Positions 1-5,193 of a DNA stretch of 9,016 nucleotides are shown here, one piece after another. Source of the stretch: an uncultured Holophagaceae bacterium (GTDB lineage: Bacteria; Acidobacteriota; Holophagae; Holophagales; Holophagaceae). Within the stretch, counting starts at the first letter, position 1, and every line of letters begins with the position of its first letter. Position numbers and translations under genes: made by a program. The notes beneath the pieces are model-generated. The model was not told the origin of the DNA. It ran no database searches and saw nothing but the letters and a program-made list of their open reading frames with translations. The DNA lies in contig CAITBU010000218.1 of assembly GCA_903890595.1 (NCBI GenBank), positions 1-9,016 of the forward strand. The letters are read 5' to 3'.

Positions 1-167
1 GAGGCTTTTTCGAGCCGGAGCCGCGCGAGGCGCGGCGATAGGCGGGAGGCTCCGCCTCGGCGAGGCATTTTCGAGCCGGAGCCGCGCGAGGCGCGGCGAT
101 AGGCGGGAGGCTCCGCCTCGGCGAGGCTTTTTCGAGCCGGAGCCGCGCGAGGCGCGGCGATAGGCGG
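1..167. repeat. 61-bp tandem repeat, about 2.7 copies
   Basis: Three head-to-tail copies start at 1, 62 and 123. The first two are 61 bp long and differ by one base (T or A in the T-rich part). The third matches for 45 bp and then diverges at 168. Each unit contains a 6-bp hairpin, GCCGCG/CGCGGC (20-25 with 31-36 in copy 1). Each also has GAGGC/GCCTC pairings that can form two alternative stems. At the copy junctions GCCTC-GGC-GAGGC is followed by ATTTT (67-71) or TTTTT (128-132), which looks like a short intrinsic terminator. The array may continue upstream, because the window opens exactly at a unit start. The role is unknown; a REP-like intergenic element is the simplest reading. Confidence 0.9.
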
Positions 168-195
168 AGGCGGCAGCACCGGAGGAGGGGATTCC
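134..195 (+). repeat. Left copy of direct repeat flanking the TAXI gene
   Basis: The last tandem unit runs into a two-part motif: a GAGCCGGAGCCGCGCGAGGC block (134-153) and a 21-bp block starting AGCACCGGAGGAGG (175-195). Both parts recur in the same order and orientation at 1764-1808. The 21-bp block matches its partner at 19 of 21 positions. The two blocks are separated by 21 nt here but only 3 nt in the other copy. The pair brackets the minus-strand gene at 384-1676. Confidence 0.6.
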
Positions 196-383
196 GTCGG
201 GGCTGGGTGGTGCCAGGGCCCGCTCCGACGCCCCGGGTAGGACGCCCTACCCCGACGATGCGGCCCGGGGGGAGGCTCCGCTTCCGAGCGCTGGGGGTTG
301 CCTTAATGGTCCCACCGTTTTCGAGGCGCCGCGATGCCGCGAACGACCCTTCCTGCCAAGCGTGGAGAGAATACCCAGAACCT
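168..383. other. Gene-free stretch with decayed repeats
   Basis: I see no credible gene here; the open frames have no recognisable protein content. The stretch holds a perfect 7-bp hairpin with a 4-nt loop (GGGTAGG 235-241, CCTACCC 246-252). It also has an 8-bp inverted pair, CGTCGGGG (195-202) and CCCCGACG (250-257). Scraps of the upstream tandem repeat are present, such as GGGAGGCTCCGC at 270-281 and a TTTTCGAG-like piece near 318-340. It lies just beyond the 3' end of the TAXI gene (stop at 384-386), so a hairpin here could end that transcript, but no T-tract follows on that strand. Confidence 0.5.
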
Positions 384-1676
384 TTATTCGCCCAAGGCAG
401 CCAGGCGAGACGCCAATTCGGTGCGCGTAAGTCGGATGTGCACGAGAAGCGCAAAAAACAAATCGGAGTGCCGCATCGGCAGGCTGCTTGCGGCACTGTT
501 GATATCTTCTAGATCGACCTGCAGCGCTGTGACTTGATCGACGGTCAAGCCCGCGTTCAGATGCGCATCCACGATCCTGAGGCGGTGATACAACTTCGCC
601 AAGCGCAAGTTCAAAAGCCACCCATAGAGCCTGGGCGCATACGTCAACAAAGGGATCACGATCGCTATGACGGCAAGCAATATGGCAACTGCGCGCTTGG
701 CATAGCTGATCGTCCAGAACGGCAGATAGCGTTGCAGCAAGGAAGGCCCGTTCCGGTAGAAGTCCAGCGCTACGTCAGCGACAGGAAATTCTGGGTCGGT
801 TTTCGTAGGGAACTCGCCTGCCTTCTGAAAAACACCGGCGTTCCCGTGCACCTCCTGCAGCGTCTGCGCCAGAAGATAGATCAACTCCGGATGCAGCCCT
901 TTGCGGACCACAACGACATTGGCAGATGCGATCAGGTTCACGTCCGTGGCAGGGATGTTTCTCTCGAGATCGGCGACGCCCTGCGGCAGGACCAAGCGGC
1001 TCAGCGCTGGAAAGAGCCGGACCAGGGCGTCCGCCTGGGCGACGTTCAATAGCCGGATGTCGGGATTGCGCAACAAGGGCAGGACCTCATGTCCATCCAT
1101 TTCCTGGGGCGGCAAGAATACAAAATCGGCTTCGCCATTGACGAGTGCCTTGCTCGCGACGACGCCCGGCGAAACCTGTATGGGCGTGTTAGTGGCGTTG
1201 ACCCCGTGTAGGTTGAGGAGTGGCGAGATGACGCCCCGAACGGCTGGATTAATGATGACCCGCTTGCCCTTGAGGTCGGTCAGCCGGTCGACCGGCCTGG
1301 TGCCCCGGTAGAAAATCCAATAGGGCGCATAGTTGATGCGGCCTAGCGACACCAAATTCGGCGCACTTTCGCGGTTGGTGATCCCTGCAAATAAAAGCGC
1401 CGCGTCAATGCCGGAATTGGGATCGTTCAGCAGCTTGACGCTATCGAACACGCCTTCGGTGTACCGCAGGTTCAGCGCTATCTTGCGGGATGCGAGTCTT
1501 TCACGGTAGCGCTCGGCAATGTGGTCGAAAGCACCACCCTTAAACCCAACCGCCATCGTGAGGGTCGTCGGTGGCGCCGGGATGAAATACCACAGCGCGA
1601 GCCAGACCGAGGAAACCAGGCCGAGCATCGCAACGAGCACCCGCAGGACGTGTTGTTTTTGGGTCCAAATCCCCAT
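384..1676 (-). CDS. TAXI-family TRAP transporter solute-binding protein with C-terminal membrane anchor
   Basis: This 430-residue protein resembles TAXI-type TRAP periplasmic solute-binding proteins (COG2358 group). These bind a small, often organic-acid, ligand outside the inner membrane for a DctQM-type permease. An N-terminal hydrophobic segment (about 10-32) is followed by TLTMAVGFKGGAFDHIAERY, the family's opening beta strand and glycine loop. The middle has LKGKRVIINP-like and GEADFVFLPP-like strands typical of the fold. A second hydrophobic segment (about 327-347) and a helical tail of some 80 residues make it longer than the usual 320 or so, so it is probably membrane-anchored with a cytoplasmic tail. 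I chose the ATG at 1674-1676; a TTG at 1710-1712 would add 12 residues but has no ribosome site. A run of nine G ends 3 nt before the ATG. No permease gene is adjacent. Composition is less GC-rich than the neighbours, suggesting transfer. The ligand cannot be predicted. Confidence 0.85.
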   Translation of the reverse strand: MGIWTQKQHVLRVLVAMLGLVSSVWLALWYFIPAPPTTLTMAVGFKGGAFDHIAERYRERLASRKIALNLRYTEGVFDSVKLLNDPNSGIDAALLFAGITNRESAPNLVSLGRINYAPYWIFYRGTRPVDRLTDLKGKRVIINPAVRGVISPLLNLHGVNATNTPIQVSPGVVASKALVNGEADFVFLPPQEMDGHEVLPLLRNPDIRLLNVAQADALVRLFPALSRLVLPQGVADLERNIPATDVNLIASANVVVVRKGLHPELIYLLAQTLQEVHGNAGVFQKAGEFPTKTDPEFPVADVALDFYRNGPSLLQRYLPFWTISYAKRAVAILLAVIAIVIPLLTYAPRLYGWLLNLRLAKLYHRLRIVDAHLNAGLTVDQVTALQVDLEDINSAASSLPMRHSDLFFALLVHIRLTRTELASRLAALGE

Positions 1677-1763
1677 AGACCCCCCCCCAGGCCCGTATCT
1701 TAGCGCAAACAATCAGCACGCCCGAGTTCACTTGCGAAGCTGCTTGGAGCAGAGGCACCGAGC

Positions 1764-1808
1764 GAAGCCGGAACCGCACGAGGCAAGAGCACAGGAGGAG
1801 GGTATTCC
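1764..1808 (+). repeat. Right copy of direct repeat flanking the TAXI gene
   Basis: A GAAGCCGGAACCGCACGAGGC-like block (1764-1784) is followed by a 21-bp block starting AGCACAGGAGGAGG (1788-1808). Together they are a diverged copy of 134-195 in the same orientation. Only 3 nt separate the two blocks here. It sits about 90 bp upstream of the start of the TAXI gene. Confidence 0.6.
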
Positions 1809-1822
1809 ACCTCCGGGCTCTT
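1785..1822. other. Stem-loop between divergent genes
   Basis: AAGAGC (1785-1790) pairs with GCTCTT (1817-1822), and inside it GGAGG (1794-1798) pairs with CCTCC (1810-1814). This leaves a small internal loop and an 11-nt apical loop. It overlaps the right flanking repeat and lies in the 252-bp gap between the TAXI gene (-) and the secreted-protein gene (+). It lacks a T-tract, so it is not a clear terminator; it may simply be the structure of the repeat element. I found no convincing promoter in this gap. Confidence 0.45.
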
Positions 1823-1928
1823 CCAATCAGGCCGTAGCACTCGCGTGAAGCTGAAGCGCCAGGGAACCATCGTTCTGGCCTCCCGGTGTAGGCACGCTAA
1901 CCTGGGGGTTCGTTCTTGCGGAGTCCCC

Positions 1929-2516
1929 ATGCCTGCGATCCTCTTCCTCCTGCCCGCCCTGGTGGCCCAGGCGCCTTTGGCTCCCGCCACGCTGGATCAG
2001 CTCCAGGACCTGCTGGAAGCCATTCCCGAGGCCGTCGTTGATGGCAAGACTGCCAACCTCAAGGCCCTGCTGGCCAAGGCCCGAACGGGCTGGGACAAGG
2101 CCAAGCCCGAGCTGCGCAAGACCATCCCGGAGGCCGAAGCCACCTTCATCGACCGCCAGCTCAAGGCCATGGAGAAGATGTCCCCCCGGGAGAAGGCCGC
2201 CGGCGCCATCGGCATCTCCTCCACCCTGAGCCGCTTCCAGCCCCGCTCCCCCAAGCAGGACCTGCAGGCGGCGGACCGCACGGCCATGCTGGCCTGGTGC
2301 TCAGTGGATGCGGGCCTGTGGCAGCAGATCCCCCGGGTGGCCGAGGCCTTCAAGCCGGTGCTGGACCAGGACAAGGGCCGGCACCCCCTCGCCGTCGCCT
2401 CGGCCGGGGAGGCCCTGCAGCGCTTCCAGACGGCCATCACCAAAAAGCAGGCCCCCGCCGCCAAGAAGGCCCTGAAGGAGCTGCTGGCCCTGGTGGATGT
2501 CCTCGAGAAGCCCTGA
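1929..2516 (+). CDS. Secreted helical protein of unknown function
   Basis: I do not recognise this 195-residue protein. The start at ATG 1929 is supported by GGAG at 1920-1923, 5 nt upstream, and it gives a clean signal peptide: a short hydrophobic stretch MPAILFLLPALVAQA, with cleavage likely near residues 15-18. A longer frame opens at 1845 but spoils the signal peptide and has no ribosome site. The mature part is rich in Ala, Lys, Leu and Glu and looks almost wholly helical, perhaps a four-helix bundle. It has one cysteine (in AWCSVDAGLW) and no CXXCH or other metal motif. High-GC codon use matches the mre operon, so it looks native, unlike the TAXI gene. It is likely monocistronic and converges on the terminator at 2717-2740. 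A periplasmic location is inferred from the signal peptide only. Confidence 0.75.
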   Translation: MPAILFLLPALVAQAPLAPATLDQLQDLLEAIPEAVVDGKTANLKALLAKARTGWDKAKPELRKTIPEAEATFIDRQLKAMEKMSPREKAAGAIGISSTLSRFQPRSPKQDLQAADRTAMLAWCSVDAGLWQQIPRVAEAFKPVLDQDKGRHPLAVASAGEALQRFQTAITKKQAPAAKKALKELLALVDVLEKP

Positions 2517-2537
2517 ATTCAACGCGCAAGGGGGAAA

Positions 2538-2630
2538 TGCCTTCGTGGTTATTGGCCTTGCTCCGCCAAATCGGACCTTCAAAGATCTCCACTAAGGACA
2601 CGAAGAACTGCCGAAAAGGGCACGAAGGCA
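2538..2630. repeat. Dispersed palindromic repeat, copy A
   Basis: The element is bounded by a perfect 10-bp inverted pair, TGCCTTCGTG (2538-2547) and CACGAAGGCA (2621-2630). Its core at 2581-2612 matches 3907-3938 at 31 of 32 positions, and the similarity continues with one indel through the last CACGAAGG. It contains the motif ACTAAGGACACGAAG followed by a further CACGAAGG. It lies in the non-coding space between two convergent genes. Motifs of the CACGAAGGACACGAAG type are, to my knowledge, scattered in many bacterial genomes. Confidence 0.75.
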
Positions 2631-2716
2631 AGGGGTGGCTGTTCTTTTTCCCCGGAATTCCCGGATGAACCTTTTTTTGAGTGCATGTCGGCCTGAGTCC
2701 TTGTCCCAGGACGCCG

Positions 2717-2740
2717 AAGGACCCCCAACCGGGGGTCCTT
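2717..2740. terminator. Intrinsic terminator shared by convergent genes
   Basis: AAGGACCCCC (2717-2726), loop AACC, then GGGGGTCCTT (2731-2740) form a perfect 10-bp stem with a 4-nt loop. The stem ends in A/T pairs on both sides, so it can work in either direction, although the trailing U-tract is short. It lies about 200 bp after the stop at 2516 and about 20 bp after the stop of the minus-strand lipoprotein gene (2760). It most plausibly ends the latter transcript and also blocks read-through from the former. Confidence 0.8.
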
Positions 2741-2759
2741 ATGCTTCAGAAAGAGCGCC

Positions 2760-3359
2760 TTACTCGGAGGCGGGCCGGAAGTCGTCAGCCAGGGTCACGG
2801 GGATCTTGGCCTTGACCTCCTTCTCGATCTCGGAGGAGACAGCCTGGATGCGAGAGCGCTTGTAGCCTTCCACCAGCTGGCCCTTGACCGCCTGGAAGGG
2901 GGGGATGCCCTGGGACTGGCCCTGGGCCTTCAGCACCTCCACCTGCTCGTTGTAGAAGGCCAGCAGCTGGGCCTCCGTGGGCTCGGCGGTCTGGGCGCGC
3001 TTCTTGGCCAGGGTCTGGAAATAAAGGACGGCCTGCTGCTGCTCCATCTGGCGGCGCACACCGGGGTCCTGGTCCAGGCCCGTCTGCTTGGCGTAGGCCA
3101 CGATGGCCTTGGACATGGCGACCTGGTTGGCCAGCTGGGCGCGGGAGTCCCGGGCGGCGGGGTTGGTCAGGAAGTCCTGGGCCTCCTTGGGATCCTGGGT
3201 CAGGCCGCGCACGACCTCCTGGAAGTCGGCTTCGGTGATCTTTTCGCCACCGACGTTGGCGATCACCCGACTGGCATCAGCCTTTTCGGGCTTGCAGGCG
3301 AAGGTCAGGAACAGGGCCGAGGCAGCTACGAGGGCGGCGGCGCGGGTCAGCTTGGGCAT
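2760..3359 (-). CDS. SurA N-terminal-like chaperone lipoprotein, no PPIase domain
   Basis: This 199-residue protein has a lipoprotein-like signal peptide ending LTFAC, with the likely lipidated Cys at residue 22. The lipobox is imperfect, with Thr at -3 and Phe at -2. Residues 32-46, VIANVGGEKITEADF, match the opening of the SurA/PrsA-type chaperone domain, and the rest is helical with a Gln-rich middle. The end (PFQAVKGQLVEGYKRSRIQ, then KIPVTL) resembles the closing helix and strand of that domain. No parvulin domain sits between these parts, so it is probably a holdase or folding helper for envelope proteins and not a prolyl isomerase. The ATG at 3357-3359 has GGGGAG about 6 nt upstream; an earlier frame start at 3416 lacks a signal peptide. 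It diverges from the glutaredoxin-like gene, with 55 nt between starts. The client proteins are unknown. Confidence 0.8.
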   Translation of the reverse strand: MPKLTRAAALVAASALFLTFACKPEKADASRVIANVGGEKITEADFQEVVRGLTQDPKEAQDFLTNPAARDSRAQLANQVAMSKAIVAYAKQTGLDQDPGVRRQMEQQQAVLYFQTLAKKRAQTAEPTEAQLLAFYNEQVEVLKAQGQSQGIPPFQAVKGQLVEGYKRSRIQAVSSEIEKEVKAKIPVTLADDFRPASE

Positions 3360-3414
3360 GGTGTCTCCCCTAAAGGCATCAAAGGACCCAGAATGACAGA
3401 ACCTGGAGATTCCC
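3360..3414. promoter_or_regulatory. Short divergent intergenic region
   Basis: This 55-bp gap separates the divergent starts of the SurA-like lipoprotein and the glutaredoxin-like gene. It holds both ribosome sites: GGAG at 3405-3408 for the plus gene, and GGGGAG on the minus strand about 6 nt before 3359. Any promoter must lie within it or inside the opposite gene. I could not identify convincing -35 and -10 boxes. Confidence 0.4.
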
Positions 3415-3708
3415 ATGAGCCCAATTGACGCCCTGACAGGCCTGGATCTGGTGGTCTACAGCGCCACCTGGTGCCCGGACTGCCGCCGCCTGGAGGCCTG
3501 GCTGGACCAGCACGGCGTTCCCCACACCAAGGTGGACATCGAGCATGTGCCGGGGGCCGCCGAGAAGCTGGAGGCCGAAACCGGCAAGCGGGCCATCCCC
3601 TTTGTGCTGGTGAATGGGGGGCGCTGGGTCCGCGGCTATCACCGGGAGCTCCCCCAGCGGCTGGACGGGGACTTGTTCGTCCAGGAGCTGCTGGCGGCCG
3701 CGAAGTAA
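3415..3708 (+). CDS. Glutaredoxin-like dithiol protein
   Basis: This 97-residue cytoplasmic protein has the length and layout of a glutaredoxin. The opening strand LDLVVYSATWCPDC carries a CPDC active site (Cys20, Cys23). A helix follows, then a strand (TKVDIE) and RAIPFVLVNGG, in which Ile61-Pro62 supplies the family's cis-proline. It should exchange thiols and disulfides, probably with glutathione or another low-molecular thiol as partner; CPDC differs from the classical CPYC and is common in NrdH/Grx-like proteins. ATG 3415 has GGAG 6 nt upstream. The WVRGYHRELP segment after the cis-proline is a little unusual. Its last 26 codons are repeated almost exactly at 3806-3886 (see that entry). 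It appears monocistronic. Confidence 0.85.
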   Translation: MSPIDALTGLDLVVYSATWCPDCRRLEAWLDQHGVPHTKVDIEHVPGAAEKLEAETGKRAIPFVLVNGGRWVRGYHRELPQRLDGDLFVQELLAAAK

Positions 3709-3719
3709 CGCCGCCGCGG
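3626..3719 (+). repeat. 94-bp direct repeat, copy 1 (3' end of glutaredoxin gene)
   Basis: This stretch covers codons 72-97, the stop and 11 further bases of the glutaredoxin-like gene. It recurs at 3804-3897, an offset of 178 bp. Only one base differs (T at 3673, C at 3851), a silent Leu change. CCGCGG sits near the left edge (3630-3635) and at the right edge (3714-3719). Confidence 0.95.
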
Positions 3720-3758
3720 ACACGCGCCTGATGCTCACCGGTGCGGGGGCCCCGCTCA

Positions 3759-3779
3759 GGGCAGCCCCCCGGGCTGCCC
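3759..3779. other. Strong GC hairpin between the duplicated segments
   Basis: GGGCAGCCC (3759-3767), loop CCC, and GGGCTGCCC (3771-3779) form a perfect 9-bp stem. A second stem, GACCCGC (3786-3792) with GCGGGTC (3802-3808), follows. Neither has a T-tract, so neither is a standard intrinsic terminator. They fill most of the 84 bp between the two copies of the 94-bp repeat. Confidence 0.7.
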
Positions 3780-3803
3780 GCTCGCGACCCGCATCCGGTT
3801 CGC

Positions 3804-3886
3804 GGGTCCGCGGCTATCACCGGGAGCTCCCCCAGCGGCTGGACGGGGACCTGTTCGTCCAGGAGCTGCTGGCGGCCGCGAAGTAA
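3804..3886 (+). pseudogene. Headless duplicate of the glutaredoxin-like C-terminus
   Basis: The 94-bp repeat copy at 3804-3897 carries the last 26 codons of the glutaredoxin-like gene (from VRGYHRELPQ to the TAA at 3884-3886). It has no start codon, ribosome site or CPDC half. An open frame leads into it from 3614, but upstream of 3804 that frame reads the true gene out of frame, so it is an artefact. The near identity (93 of 94 bp) points to a recent event. The fragment is almost certainly not translated as a functional protein. Confidence 0.85.
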
Positions 3887-3906
3887 CGCCGCCGCGGGAG
3901 CTCTGA

Positions 3907-3997
3907 AAAGATCTCCACGAAGGACACGAAGAACTGCCTAAACAGGACACGAAGGGCAGTCCTGCGCCGTCAGGGCGCCTTGGTGTACTTCGTGGAG
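3907..3997. repeat. Dispersed palindromic repeat, copy B
   Basis: The core at 3907-3938 matches 2581-2612 at 31 of 32 positions. The 19-bp arm CTCCACGAAGGACACGAAG (3913-3931) is answered by an inverted arm at 3979-3997 with 17 of 19 pairings. Smaller nested pairs lie inside: CAGGAC (3943-3948) with GTCCTG (3959-3964), or alternatively ACTGCC (3933-3938) with GGCAGT (3955-3960). The whole could fold into one long hairpin. It lies in the 229-bp gap before mreB. Confidence 0.75.
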
Positions 3998-4030
3998 CGT
4001 ATTTCGCTGGCTGGCCAAGGACTGCCGACT

Positions 4031-4067
4031 GCCCACTGGCTGTCCAAGGCCCATAGCTTCCAGTGGC
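4031..4067. promoter_or_regulatory. Inverted repeat in the mre operon leader
   Basis: CCACTGG (4033-4039) and CCAGTGG (4060-4066) are a perfect 7-bp inverted pair 20 nt apart, centred about 65 bp before the mreB start. A near direct repeat, CTGGCCAAGG (4012-4021) and CTGTCCAAGG (4040-4049), overlaps it. The operon promoter must lie between about 3900 and 4115 unless transcription comes from upstream, but I could not assign -35 and -10 boxes. An operator or an mRNA hairpin are both possible; it may also be chance. Confidence 0.3.
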
Positions 4068-4115
4068 CCTAAAGACTGGTCTGTGGAACACTAGGAGGTT
4101 CCCTGGGAGTTCTCT

Positions 4116-5159
4116 GTGGCCAGCTTTTTTTCAACCCAATTCTGGTCGAACCTCTTCAATTCCGACCTAGCAATCGACCTCGGCACGGCCTCGACCTTGG
4201 TGCATACCAAGCAGTCTGGCCGGATCGTGGTGTATGAGCCGTCCATCGTGGCCGTAAATACCCTCACCCAGGAAGTGGAAGCGGTTGGCAACGAGGCCAA
4301 GCAGCTGCTGGGCCGCGCGCCCCAGGGCGTGCGCACCATCCGCCCCATGAAGGACGGCATGATCTTCGAGGTGGACGCCGCCGAGAAGATGCTCGCAGCC
4401 TTCATCGCCAAGGCCCGCCCCAACCGCGGCATCGCCCGCACCCGCATCGTGGTCAGCGTGCCGCCCCGGGCGCACCAGGTGGCCCGCCGCGCGGTGAAGC
4501 AGGTCTGCTATGACGCCAAGGCCGGCGAAGTCTTCCTCGTGGACCAGACCATGGTGGCCGCCATCGGCGCCGGTCTCGCCATCAACGAGAAGCGCGGCTG
4601 CATGATCGTCGACATCGGCGGTGGCACCACGGACGTGGCCGTCATCAGCTACAACGGCAAGGTCTTCTCGGACTCCATCCTCATCGCCGGCGACGAGATG
4701 GACGAGGCGGTGGTGAAGTACATCCGCGAGAAGTACAACGTGCTCATCTCCGAGTCCTCGGCGGAAGAGGTCAAGTGGAACCTCGGCTCGGCCTTTCCCT
4801 CCGAGGTCATGCGCACCATGGAGGTGAGTGGCCGGGATCAGTTCGAAGGTCTGCCCAAGACCCTCACCCTCAACGACGCCGAGATCCGCGAGGCCCTGTC
4901 CGAGCCCATCAACGCCATCATCGACCTGGTGCGCAAGGCGCTGAATGAGACCCCGCCCCAGCTGGCGGCGGACCTCATCGACCGCGGCATCTGCCTCACC
5001 GGTGGCGGCTCCCTCATCCAGGGCCTCGACGAGCGCCTGCGCAAGGAGACCCACCTGCCGGTGTTCCGCGCCGAGGAGCCGCAGACCGCCGTGGTCCGGG
5101 GCACCGCCATGCTGCTGGAGAACATCCCGCTGCTCCGCCGCATCCAGATCCTCGACTAG
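4116..5159 (+). CDS. mreB: Rod-shape-determining actin homologue MreB
   Basis: MreB forms ATP-dependent antiparallel filaments on the inner membrane and steers the elongation machinery. This copy has 347 residues, the usual length. An amphipathic N-terminus (FFSTQFWSNLF, residues 4-14) should bind the membrane. The phosphate-1 loop is IDLGTAST (20-27), the phosphate-2 loop is DIGGGTTD (166-173), and LTGGGSLIQGLDERL is the adenosine loop. At the catalytic helix, where MreB normally reads L-I-E-E-P-M-A-A-A-I-G, this protein has L-V-D143-Q144-T145-M-V-A-A-I-G, so the usual Glu is Gln. The start is GTG at 4116, with GGGAG at 4105-4109 and 6 nt of spacing; the stronger AGGAGG at 4093-4098 is too far away. 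It is the first gene of the operon, with mreC 34 nt downstream. Identification is firm; the effect of the substitution is open. Confidence 0.97.
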   Translation: MASFFSTQFWSNLFNSDLAIDLGTASTLVHTKQSGRIVVYEPSIVAVNTLTQEVEAVGNEAKQLLGRAPQGVRTIRPMKDGMIFEVDAAEKMLAAFIAKARPNRGIARTRIVVSVPPRAHQVARRAVKQVCYDAKAGEVFLVDQTMVAAIGAGLAINEKRGCMIVDIGGGTTDVAVISYNGKVFSDSILIAGDEMDEAVVKYIREKYNVLISESSAEEVKWNLGSAFPSEVMRTMEVSGRDQFEGLPKTLTLNDAEIREALSEPINAIIDLVRKALNETPPQLAADLIDRGICLTGGGSLIQGLDERLRKETHLPVFRAEEPQTAVVRGTAMLLENIPLLRRIQILD

Positions 5160-5193
5160 CCCCTCGGCCAGGGCCTGTCCCCCAGGAGGTTGA

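Noticed and set aside
1..167. CRISPR array
   Set aside because: The units are 61 bp, directly adjacent and have no unique spacers, and there are no cas genes.
1690..1712. Sigma-70 promoter for the TAXI gene (TAAGAT as -10)
   Set aside because: A TAAGAT is present on the minus strand, but no acceptable -35 box lies about 17 nt upstream.
134..1808. Integron-type gene cassette with attC sites
   Set aside because: The flanking repeats are direct and partly hairpin-forming, but I could not see the paired core sites of attC, and no integrase is in the window.
1845..1928. Longer N-terminus for the secreted protein
   Set aside because: The extra 28 residues are not signal-like and no ribosome site precedes them. 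ATG 1929 has GGAG and a clean signal peptide.
3614..3886. Open frame joining glutaredoxin sequence to the duplicated tail
   Set aside because: Its first part reads the true gene out of frame and its tail matches only because the 178-bp offset changes frame. It is a by-product of the duplication.
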